The notes below the pieces were generated by a model. It saw nothing but the letters and a program-made list of their open reading frames with translations. It ran no database searches and was not told the origin of the DNA. Position numbers and translations under genes: made by a program. Positions 52,292-61,221 of a stretch of 64,000 nt of DNA are shown here, in pieces. Location: NCBI RefSeq assembly GCF_014489635.1, contig NZ_CP060828.1, positions 620,001 through 684,000 of the forward strand, given 5' to 3'. The stretch's first letter is position 1. Every line of letters starts with the position of its first letter. Origin of the DNA: Streptomyces roseirectus. GTDB taxonomy: Bacteria; Actinomycetota; Actinomycetes; Streptomycetales; Streptomycetaceae.

Positions 52292-53730
52292 GCGGCGTCG
52301 TCCTGCCGTGCGACCCGGCGGAGATCGCGTCGCTGTTCCTGTTCGAGAAGCTGTCCCCGGACCAGTTGGGGCGGCTGTGCGCGGCGGGCCGGGTGGAGCG
52401 GTTCGAGCCGGGTCCGGTGTACGGCGAGGGGGAGCCGGCGACCTGCTTCTACGTGATGATCGAGGGCACGGTCGTGCTGTCGCGGCGGGTCGGCGGGGAC
52501 GACGTGGAGGTCAGCCGGACCTCGCAGCCCGGCGTGTACTCGGGGTCGATGCAGGCGTTCCTCGGGGACCGGGTGCCGCAGGTGTACGCGGGGTCGATGC
52601 GGGTGACCGAGCCGACGCGGTTCTTCGTGATGCCGGCCGAGGCGTTCGCGGCGATGATGCGGGACTGGTTCCCGATGGCCGTGCACCTCCTGGAGGGCAT
52701 GTTCTTCGGCTCGCGCAACACCCAGCGCACGGTGGCACAGCGCGAGCGCCTGCTGGCGCTGGGCTCGCTGTCGGCGGGGCTCACGCACGAGCTGAACAAC
52801 CCGGCGGCGGCTGCCGTGCGCGCGACGGCGTCGCTGCGGGAGCGGGTGGCGAAGATGCGGCACAAGCTGGCCCTGATCGCCTCCGGGCCCTACGACCACG
52901 AGGCGCTGACGCGACTGATCGAGATCCAGGAGCGGACGGCCGAGCGGGTCGGCAAGGCGCCCGCGCTGAGCCCGCTGGAGGCGTCCGACCGGGAGGATTT
53001 GATCGCCGACTGGCTGGACGAGCACGGCATGGCCGAGGGCTGGCAGATCGCGCCGGTCTTCGTACAGGCCGGGCTGGACACCGACTGGCTGGAGCAGGTC
53101 GCGGCGGCCGTCGGCGAGGAGATCCTGCCCGGGGCGGTCGCCTGGCTGAACTACACGGTCGAGACCGAGCTGCTGATGTCCGAGATCGAGGACTCCACCA
53201 CCCGCGTCTCGCACCTGGTCGACGCCGCCAAGCAGTACTCCCAGCTCGACCGCGCGCCGCACCGCGACGTCGACGTCCATGAACTTCTCGACAGCACCCT
53301 CCTCATGCTCTCCGGCAAGCTCGGCAAGCAGATCACCGTTGCCAAGGAGTACGACCGGACACTCCCGGAAGTTCCCGCGTATCCGGCGGAACTCAACCAG
53401 GTGTGGACGAATCTCATCGACAACGCCGTCCACGCGATGGACGGCGCGGGGACGCTGACGATCCGTACCGCGCGCGAGGGCGACCAGGTGCTCGTGGAGT
53501 TCCGCGACACCGGTTCCGGGGTCCCGGACGAGATCCGCGACCGGATCTTCGACCCGTTCTTCACGACCAAGCCGGTCGGCGAGGGCACGGGGCTGGGACT
53601 CGACATCTCGTGGCGGATCGTCGTCAACAAGCACCACGGCACCCTGCGGGTGGAGTCGGTCCCCGGGAACACCCGGTTCCAGGTGCTGCTGCCGCTGACC
53701 GCACCGCCCGCCCAGGAGGACCCGTCATGA
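52288..53730 (+). CDS. Histidine kinase with N-terminal cNMP-binding domain
   Basis: Protein of 480 residues. cNMP-type barrel at 12-125 (VYGEGEPATCFYVMIEG), DHp with AGLTHELNNPAAA (His167), a helical insert (190-290), and HATPase with NQVWTNLIDNAVHAM (N-box) and DTGSGVP, FFTTKPVGEGTGLGL (about 415-440). No transmembrane segment, so it senses in the cytoplasm. Both stop/start junctions overlap by 4 bp, so it is made in ratio with the receiver fusion before it and the zinc-finger protein after it. The receiver fusion is its obvious partner. Confidence 0.92.
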   Translation: MSGVVLPCDPAEIASLFLFEKLSPDQLGRLCAAGRVERFEPGPVYGEGEPATCFYVMIEGTVVLSRRVGGDDVEVSRTSQPGVYSGSMQAFLGDRVPQVYAGSMRVTEPTRFFVMPAEAFAAMMRDWFPMAVHLLEGMFFGSRNTQRTVAQRERLLALGSLSAGLTHELNNPAAAAVRATASLRERVAKMRHKLALIASGPYDHEALTRLIEIQERTAERVGKAPALSPLEASDREDLIADWLDEHGMAEGWQIAPVFVQAGLDTDWLEQVAAAVGEEILPGAVAWLNYTVETELLMSEIEDSTTRVSHLVDAAKQYSQLDRAPHRDVDVHELLDSTLLMLSGKLGKQITVAKEYDRTLPEVPAYPAELNQVWTNLIDNAVHAMDGAGTLTIRTAREGDQVLVEFRDTGSGVPDEIRDRIFDPFFTTKPVGEGTGLGLDISWRIVVNKHHGTLRVESVPGNTRFQVLLPLTAPPAQEDPS

Positions 53731-54080
53731 CCGAACTCGCCGGTGTCGACCCGAGCGTGCCGCCCAGCGGGCCCGGGTGCGTGGACTGCGACGCGGTGGG
53801 CGGGTGGTGGTTCCACCTGCGGCGCTGCGCGCAGTGCGGACACGTCGGCTGCTGCGACTCCTCGCCGGGACAGCACGCGACGGGCCACTACAAGGCGACA
53901 GGGCATCCCGTGGTGCGCAGTTACGAGCCCGGGGAGGGCTGGTTCTGGGACTACGCGCACGACCGGGTGCACGAGACGGGGCCCGACCTCGCGCCGCCCC
54001 TGAGCCACCCCGAGGACCAGGCGGCACCGGGCCCCGAGGGGCGGGTCCCGGCGGACTGGGCACGCTCCCTGCACCGCTGA
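53727..54080 (+). CDS. UBP-type zinc-finger protein
   Basis: Protein of 117 residues. The ZnF-UBP ligands are in order: Cys18, Cys21, Cys34, Cys37, Cys42 or 43, His50, His54, His60 (GCVDCD, RCAQCGHVGCCD, QHATGHYKATGH), followed by the aromatic GWFWDY. In eukaryotes this domain grips the C-terminal Gly-Gly of ubiquitin. Bacteria have none, so the ligand here is unknown. ATGA overlap with the kinase stop shows it belongs to the same signalling unit. Confidence 0.88.
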   Translation: MTELAGVDPSVPPSGPGCVDCDAVGGWWFHLRRCAQCGHVGCCDSSPGQHATGHYKATGHPVVRSYEPGEGWFWDYAHDRVHETGPDLAPPLSHPEDQAAPGPEGRVPADWARSLHR

Positions 54081-54174
54081 CACCGCGCACGCGCGTGCGT
54101 CGTCCCCCGCTGACACCGCCCGCGCGCGGGTCATCGGTTTCCGCGTCTCGCACGGCGATACTGAGGCACATCAG

Positions 54175-54208
54175 CGACGCACGGTCACGTTTTCGTGACC
54201 GTGCGTCG
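54175..54208 (+). terminator. Perfect 15-bp hairpin after the signalling operon
   Basis: CGACGCACGGTCACG, TTTT loop, CGTGACCGTGCGTCG. It lies 95 bp after the zinc-finger stop and 32 bp before the next start, without a U-run. Most likely a terminator; a dimeric operator in front of the serine hydrolase is the alternative. Confidence 0.65.
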
Positions 54209-54215
54209 GTCGTGA

Positions 54216-55445
<1,230 letters not shown>

Positions 55446-55512
55446 CCGGCGGGAACCGTGACGCTCGGTCACCCGTTGTCGGGGCAGTACGGAGCGACAG
55501 CGGGGCGGCACG

Positions 55513-57183
55513 ATGAACGAACTGGTACCCGGGGGCAACACGGCCCTCCCGAGCGGCGCGTGGACCTTCCGGGTACCGGGCCCCTTCGACGTCAGCGCCC
55601 TGATCACGGACGACGGCGGCACGGTGCGCGGTGACGCGGACTTCGTGTTCTTCAACCAGCCTGCGGCCCCCGGTGCCCGGCTCCAGGGCGACACCCTCAC
55701 CCTGGACCCGGCGCGCCTGCGGGCGGGCGCCGCGCGCGTGACGCTCGTCGTCAGCCCCGCCGGCCCCGGCACCCTGCTCGCACGCCTGCCTTCCCCCACG
55801 CTCCAGGTCACCGACGCCCGCGGGCGTGTCCTGGCCCGCTTCACACCCCCTCCCGTGCGCGCCGAGACGGTCCTGCTGCTCGCCGAGGTCTACCGGCGCA
55901 CGAACACCTGGAAGGTGCGGGCCCTGGGACAGGGGTACGCCGACGGACTCGCGGGACTGGCGCGGGACTTCGGGGTGGACGTCGAGGAGGAGGCACCCGA
56001 GCCGGCGGGCCGCACCCCCGGATCCGCACCGGCCGGCGCGCCACACACACGCGGAGCCGCCACCGGAACCCGGCCGGGAACCCGCTCACCGTACGACCGC
56101 CCCACCCACGCGGGCCCGCCGTCGGACGGCCGCCCCACCCACGCGGGCCCGCCATACGACAGCCGCCCCACCCACACCGGCTCCCCAACCCCCGGTCGGC
56201 CCCCACACACCCGGCCCCCGTTCCCCGGCCAGGCCGACCCCGCCGCTCCCGGACACGCCAGTCCCCCGGCCCCCGGTCACCCGGGCCACACCGGCCGCTC
56301 GACCCCCGGCGGCCTCACGCCCGCAGGCCCGCCGCACCCCGGCCGCCCCCACCACCCCGGACCCTCGATCCCCACCGACCCCACCCACGCCCGCCCACCC
56401 CGCTCCGCCCACCCCGCACCCGCCGACCCCGACGGCTTCCTCGCCCTCGTCAACCCCGCCCGCGCGCAGGCCGGTTCACCGCCGGTCGTCCTCGACCCCG
56501 CCCTCGCCTCCGCCGCCCGCGCGCACGCCTCCGCCATGGCCGCCGCCGGGAAGCTCGGTGTGGAGGGGCGGGACGGGATGTCGGTGTTCCAGCGGGTCAC
56601 CGGGGCCGGGTTCGCGTACCTCACCGTCGGCGAGCACCTGGTCTCCGGGCCGCACACGCACGCCGAGTTCGTCGAGTACTGCCTGAGCACCGACCGGACC
56701 CGCCGCATTCTCCAGGACCCGGCGTTCACGCACGCGGCGGTCGCGAGGGACGGCGCGTACTGGACGGCGCTGTGGGCGGCGCCCCTCACCCCGGCGGGGC
56801 TCGACGGGGTGGAGGCCGAGGTGCTGGCGCTGACCAACCGGGAGCGGGCGAGGGCGGGCCTGCGTCCGCTCGCGCCGGACGGTCCGCTGGCGCGCGCCGC
56901 CCGCGCGTACTGCGTCGACATGGCGGCCCGGGGTTTCTACTCGCACACCTCGCCCGAGGGCACCCAGCCGTGGGACAGGGCAGCGGCGGCGGGATCGGCG
57001 AAACGGTCGATCGGGGAGAACATCGCCTGCGGGCAGCGTTCGCCCGCCGAGGTGGTGGAAGGCTGGATGAACAGTCCGGGACATCGCGCCAACATCCTGA
57101 AGGCGGATTTCACCCACCTCGGTGTCGGTTTCGCGGGCGGCGGCCCCTCGGGCACGTACTGGACCCAGCTATTCGGGGCCTGA
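55513..57183 (+). CDS. TerD domain fused to two CAP/SCP domains
   Basis: Protein of 556 residues. TerD domain (1-160) ends with VYRRTNTWKVRALGQGYADGL, the family signature. A Pro/His/Gly-rich linker (about 165-312) has repeats RPTHAGPPSDG, RPTHAGPPYDS, RPTHTGSPTPG. Then comes a shortened CAP domain (about 308-420) and a full one (about 430-556) with FYSHTSPEGTQPWDRA, GENIACG and GWMNSPGHRANIL. TerD proteins are cytoplasmic Ca-binding stress proteins, CAP domains are normally secreted; no signal peptide is visible. The combination is unusual. ATG at 55513. Confidence 0.85.
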   Translation: MNELVPGGNTALPSGAWTFRVPGPFDVSALITDDGGTVRGDADFVFFNQPAAPGARLQGDTLTLDPARLRAGAARVTLVVSPAGPGTLLARLPSPTLQVTDARGRVLARFTPPPVRAETVLLLAEVYRRTNTWKVRALGQGYADGLAGLARDFGVDVEEEAPEPAGRTPGSAPAGAPHTRGAATGTRPGTRSPYDRPTHAGPPSDGRPTHAGPPYDSRPTHTGSPTPGRPPHTRPPFPGQADPAAPGHASPPAPGHPGHTGRSTPGGLTPAGPPHPGRPHHPGPSIPTDPTHARPPRSAHPAPADPDGFLALVNPARAQAGSPPVVLDPALASAARAHASAMAAAGKLGVEGRDGMSVFQRVTGAGFAYLTVGEHLVSGPHTHAEFVEYCLSTDRTRRILQDPAFTHAAVARDGAYWTALWAAPLTPAGLDGVEAEVLALTNRERARAGLRPLAPDGPLARAARAYCVDMAARGFYSHTSPEGTQPWDRAAAAGSAKRSIGENIACGQRSPAEVVEGWMNSPGHRANILKADFTHLGVGFAGGGPSGTYWTQLFGA

Positions 57184-57335
57184 ATTCCCTCGCACACGCG
57201 TTTCCCTCTGCGCGCCGCTTTTGAATGAAAGACGGATCCGCTCCGGAAATCTCGATTCCATTGAACGCACCGCGCCCCGCGCGCCGTACCTGTGGGAAAG
57301 GGAGCGAAACTCCGGGGGTTCAGCGAGGGATGACC

Positions 57336-58928
57336 ATGGTCAAGGCGCACGTCTCCACGCACGAGTTGATCGCCGGCAGATACCTCCTCCTCGACGTCGT
57401 CCAGCGGGAGACGAACCGCGTCAGCTGGTACGGCCAGGACGCGGAGGACGGCAGGCCCTGCCTGGTCACACGGATCGGGCTGCCGCTGGGCACCACCGAG
57501 GAGGACGCGCGCGCCGCCGCGCGGGGCGTGCGGCGGATGGCGGCGACGATGACCCGGCTGTGCCCGGGACGGATCGCGGCGGTGCTCGACTCGGTCGCGG
57601 AGGACGGCTCGCTGTGGACGGTCACCGAGTGGATCGACGGCCTGCCGCTCGGCCAGCTCATCGACCAGCAGGGGTCGTTCCACCCGGCGCGGGCCGCCGC
57701 GATCGGCCTGGAGGTGCTGGACGTCCTGGAGGCGGCCCACGGCGAGGGCATCACGCACGGCGAGCTGAGCCCGGGACAGATCTTCGTCCGGGACCGGGGT
57801 CCTGTCGTCCTGACCGGGTTCGGTCTTGTCGGCGCGACGCTCGCGCCCCGGATCGCGGCCCCGTCGTACGCCTCGCCGGAGCAGGCGCGCGACGAACGGA
57901 TCGGCCCGGCGGCGGACCTGTGGGCGCTGGGCGCGATCCTCTACACGCTGCTGGAGGGCCGTCCCCCGTTCCGGGACCGCGACCGGCCCGACGCGACCCT
58001 GCGGGGCGTGGACCGGCTGCCGCTGCGCGCCCCGCTGCGCGCGGGCCCGCTCGCCGGGACCGTCCAGGGTCTGCTGCGCAAGGACTCACGTGAGCGGCTG
58101 ACGCGGGTGGTGCTGCGGCAGTCCCTGACGCGGACGCTGGACGAGAACCCTCACCTGGTCCCGGCGCCCCGGCTGCGGCGCGCGTACGCGGTGCTGCACA
58201 CGACGCCGCGGTGGCGCGGGCGCGCGATGGCCGCGGGGACGGCGCTGGCGGTCGTCACGGTGGCCGTCGCGGCGCTGGCGGCGACGAACCAACTGCCCGG
58301 CACGCAGGGCGCGGGCACGGACACCCGGCCCCGGCCGTCGTCGACCGCCGCGGCCCCGCCCGCCGACGCCGGACAGAGCGCCCCCGCGACGCCCGCCCCC
58401 ACGCCCACGGCCTCCTCCCCCGACACCGCGCCCCCGTCCCCGTCGCCGTCCGCGCCGCCCCCGCCGGACGAGGAGTTCCAGGACTACCGCGCGCCGGAGG
58501 GGTTCACCATCGAGCTGCCCGAGGGGTGGGAGCGGCAGGAGACGTCGAAACAGGGCGACCTGGCGTACCGGATCACGTTCGGCGCGAAGGGCGACGGCCG
58601 CACGCTCGCCGTCACCTACAGCACACAGCTCGGGCCCGACCCGGTCGCCGTGTGGCGCGACACCGTCGAGCCGGAGCTGCGGCGGGCGGAGGGGTTCCGG
58701 CGGATCGGGGAGATCCGGGCGACGACGTACCAGGGATACACGGCCGCCGACATGGAGTGGGTCGTGAAGGACGGGCACGGCATGCCGCTGCGCACCTTCG
58801 GGCGGGGCTTTTTGACCGGCGGGCACTCCGGGTTCTCGCTGCGCTGGACGACGCCGGAGGCGGACTGGGAGAAGGACGCCAACGTGGACGCGCTGAAGAC
58901 GTTCTTCAGAACGTTCCGGCCCAGCTGA
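57336..58928 (+). CDS. Membrane-anchored Ser/Thr pseudokinase with extracytoplasmic domain
   Basis: Protein of 530 residues. Kinase-like fold at 10-280 (APSYASPEQARDERIGPAAD, LWALGAILYTLLEGRPPF). Catalytic residues are lost: no glycine loop, the VAIK Lys region reads LVTRIGLP, HRDLKPxN reads HGELSPGQ, DFG reads TGFG. One transmembrane helix (297-320), a Pro/Thr/Ser linker, and an extracytoplasmic domain (385-530, FTIELPEGWERQ). ATG 57336 has GAGGG six bases before. It probably scaffolds or signals rather than phosphorylates. It directly follows the TerD-CAP gene (152 bp). Confidence 0.85.
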   Translation: MVKAHVSTHELIAGRYLLLDVVQRETNRVSWYGQDAEDGRPCLVTRIGLPLGTTEEDARAAARGVRRMAATMTRLCPGRIAAVLDSVAEDGSLWTVTEWIDGLPLGQLIDQQGSFHPARAAAIGLEVLDVLEAAHGEGITHGELSPGQIFVRDRGPVVLTGFGLVGATLAPRIAAPSYASPEQARDERIGPAADLWALGAILYTLLEGRPPFRDRDRPDATLRGVDRLPLRAPLRAGPLAGTVQGLLRKDSRERLTRVVLRQSLTRTLDENPHLVPAPRLRRAYAVLHTTPRWRGRAMAAGTALAVVTVAVAALAATNQLPGTQGAGTDTRPRPSSTAAAPPADAGQSAPATPAPTPTASSPDTAPPSPSPSAPPPPDEEFQDYRAPEGFTIELPEGWERQETSKQGDLAYRITFGAKGDGRTLAVTYSTQLGPDPVAVWRDTVEPELRRAEGFRRIGEIRATTYQGYTAADMEWVVKDGHGMPLRTFGRGFLTGGHSGFSLRWTTPEADWEKDANVDALKTFFRTFRPS

Positions 58929-58969
58929 GCGAACGTTCCGACCATCCTGAAGGGACGTTTCCGCCGAGC

Positions 58970-58991
58970 CCCGCGCGCCCGCGCGGGTCTT
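58970..58991 (+). terminator. Hairpin after the pseudokinase
   Basis: CCCGCGC-GCCC-GCGCGGG followed by TCTT, 41 nt after the stop. Short (7 bp) but fully GC. Confidence 0.5.
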
Positions 58992-59072
58992 GCCAAAGCC
59001 GTATCAACAGGTCGATATAGGCTGCCGGTCTGCATGTTCCGTACGCCCAGCAGTTCTCTTGAGGAGTCTTCC

Positions 59073-60107
59073 GTGACCCTGGCGATCGACCCGTCCGAGA
59101 TGCCCGCCGAGGTGGAGTTCGCCGTGCTCGCCGACGCCGTGGTGCGTGACGCGCGGGAGTTCGGCGCGTACGCGCGGACCGGTGGTTGGGCCTTCGGGCT
59201 GAAGGTGGCGCGCAGTGTGCGGCCCGGCGGCCAGGCCGCGGGCGAGAACGACAAGGTGTCGGCGAAGGAGTTCGCCGAGCTGGCCGAGTGCTCCCCGGAG
59301 CGCGTGATGCGCTACTACAAGGCGTGGGACAAGGCCGCCGACGACGGTCTCGTCCCGCACTTCGAGGAGCTGGAGCCGGGGCAGGACGTCGAACTGCCGG
59401 ACGCGGACGTCTGGCTGAGCTACTACGTCTCCCGCTCCAGCGCCACGTCCGAGCGCGGCACCGCGATCTCCGAGGCCGCCGAGGCGGAGGGGATCCGGCC
59501 GACGAAGGCCCTGGAGGTCGCGGAGAACCCGACCGCCCTGCGCGCCGCGATCCTCGCCGACCCCTCCACCGCGCGCGCGGCGCGCGCGGCCCTCCTGGAC
59601 CGCATCAAGGAGGACCCGACGCTCCAGGCCGAGCTGGCGCGGGACGTCGTGCGCACCGACGACCTGAAGAAGGCCGTCGCGACGGAGAGCCGGTCCGCCG
59701 ACCGCATCGGGTACGTCCGGCAGATCGCCGAGTCCGGCCAGGTGAAGACCCCGGCCGGACAGATGATCGACGCGCCGGTGTCGCTGCGCGAGGAGGCCGA
59801 GCGCCACCTGTCCCTCATCGACGAGCTGGACGACGGCGAGGACGCCGGCGAGTGGGCGACCGAGGCGTACGACACGATGAAGAACCTCGTCGTGGAGACC
59901 GTCGAGGCCGACCCGGAGCTGCGGGTCCAGGAGCGGCGCACGAAGTTCTACAGCAGCCTCCAGCGGGCCACGAAGGTCTTCGAGGAGCTGACGTTCGACG
60001 ACGCGCAGGACTTCTACGAGGACGACATGGTCAAGCAGTTGGAGGAGCTTCAGGAGGCGATCGGAAGCTGCATCGCCTCCCTCCGCAAGGCGCGCGGCGC
60101 CGAGTAG
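59073..60107 (+). CDS. Hypothetical all-helical protein, possible HTH
   Basis: I do not recognise the family. Protein of 344 residues, strongly acidic and helical throughout, no membrane segment. AKEFAELAECSPERVMRYYKAWDKAA (split near 62-87) could be a helix-turn-helix like those of ParB-type or phage regulators, and ILADPSTARAARAALLDRIKE recalls DNA-binding adaptor proteins. GAGGAG before the GTG at 59073 decides the start. It stands alone, tail to tail with the aldo/keto reductase. Confidence 0.75.
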   Translation: MTLAIDPSEMPAEVEFAVLADAVVRDAREFGAYARTGGWAFGLKVARSVRPGGQAAGENDKVSAKEFAELAECSPERVMRYYKAWDKAADDGLVPHFEELEPGQDVELPDADVWLSYYVSRSSATSERGTAISEAAEAEGIRPTKALEVAENPTALRAAILADPSTARAARAALLDRIKEDPTLQAELARDVVRTDDLKKAVATESRSADRIGYVRQIAESGQVKTPAGQMIDAPVSLREEAERHLSLIDELDDGEDAGEWATEAYDTMKNLVVETVEADPELRVQERRTKFYSSLQRATKVFEELTFDDAQDFYEDDMVKQLEELQEAIGSCIASLRKARGAE

Positions 60108-60110
60108 CCG

Positions 60111-61094
60111 CTACCAGCGGTGCTCGACCTGGTCCTTGATCCGGCGGTCGTACAGGTCCCGGATCGAGGCCAGGGTCGCGGCGTCCAGCTCGGGCAGGTC
60201 TGCGGCGCTCGCGTTGGCGCGGGCCTGGCCGGGGGTGCGGGCGCCGGGGATGACGGTGGTGACGCCGGGCTGCTGGAGGATCCAGCGCAGGGCGAGCTGG
60301 GCGGGGGTGACGCCCTCGGGGGCGAGGCCCGCGAACTCGACGGCGGCCTCGACGCCGGTCGCGTAGTCGACGCCGGAGAAGGTCTCGCCCTGGTCGAAGG
60401 CTTCGCCGTGCCGGTTGTAGGTGCGGTGGTCGTTGTCCGGGAAGACGGTGTCCTTCGTGTACTTGCCGGACAGCAGGCCGGAGGCGAGGGGCACGCGCGC
60501 GATGATCGCGACGCCGGCCTTCTCGGCGGCCGGCAGGACCTCGGCGAGGGGCTTGAGACGCAGCGGGTTCAGGATGATCTGGACGCTGGCGACACCGGGG
60601 CGGGCGATCGCGGTCAGCGCCTCGGCGCACGTCTCGACGCTCACGCCGTAGTGCGCGATGCGCTCCTCGGCGACCAGGGTGTCGAGGGCGTCGAAGACCT
60701 CGCCGCTGGCGTAGACCGGGGTGGGCGGGCAGTGCAGCTGGACCAGGTCGAGGCGGTCGACGCCCAGGTTGCGCCGTGAACGGTCGTTCCAGGCGCGGAA
60801 GTTGTCCAGGACGTAGTTCTCGGGAAGCTGCTCGACGCGGCGGCCCATCTTGGTGGCGACGAAGATGTCCAGCTCCGGGCGGGAGCGCAGGAACGTCGCG
60901 ATGGTCCGCTCGCTGAGGCCGTCGCCGTAGACGTCGGCGGTGTCGAAGAAGGTGACGCCGGACTCGACGGCCGCGTCGAGGACCGCGAGGGCGTCCTTCT
61001 CGTCGACGTCGCCCCAGTCGGCGCCGAGCTGCCAGGTGCCGAGGCCGATGACGGATGCGGACCGACCGGTCCGGGTAAATGCGCGCTGCTCCAT
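60111..61094 (-). CDS. Aldo/keto reductase
   Basis: Protein of 327 residues, TIM barrel. The catalytic tetrad is visible: Asp and Tyr in FDTADVYGDG (about 50-59), Lys in VATKMG (about 79), His in LVQLHCPP (about 120). C-terminal NADPH site VIPGARTPGQARAN (about 282). It reduces aldehydes or ketones with NADPH; the substrate is unknown. ATG 61094. Divergent from the cholesterol-oxidase-type gene. Confidence 0.92.
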   Translation of the reverse strand: MEQRAFTRTGRSASVIGLGTWQLGADWGDVDEKDALAVLDAAVESGVTFFDTADVYGDGLSERTIATFLRSRPELDIFVATKMGRRVEQLPENYVLDNFRAWNDRSRRNLGVDRLDLVQLHCPPTPVYASGEVFDALDTLVAEERIAHYGVSVETCAEALTAIARPGVASVQIILNPLRLKPLAEVLPAAEKAGVAIIARVPLASGLLSGKYTKDTVFPDNDHRTYNRHGEAFDQGETFSGVDYATGVEAAVEFAGLAPEGVTPAQLALRWILQQPGVTTVIPGARTPGQARANASAADLPELDAATLASIRDLYDRRIKDQVEHRW

Positions 61095-61174
61095 GGCGGC
61101 AGTCTGTCATCAGGGCCGGTGGGGACGGAAACGGGGGCGCCTCGCGGGGGCCTGTCACTCGTCCGGGTGATCTG

Positions 61175-61192
61175 TTCGGCCAGACGGCCGAA
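61175..61192. promoter_or_regulatory. Inverted repeat between AKR and FAD oxidase starts
   Basis: TTCGGCC-AGAC-GGCCGAA, perfect 7-bp arms, 30 bp before the FAD oxidase GTG and 81 bp before the reductase start. Operator-like; a terminator is unlikely between divergent genes. TACCGT at 61210 lies six bases before the GTG, a leaderless -10. Confidence 0.45.
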
Positions 61193-61221
61193 AAGCGGAC
61201 GTTCGTGCGTACCGTGATCTT

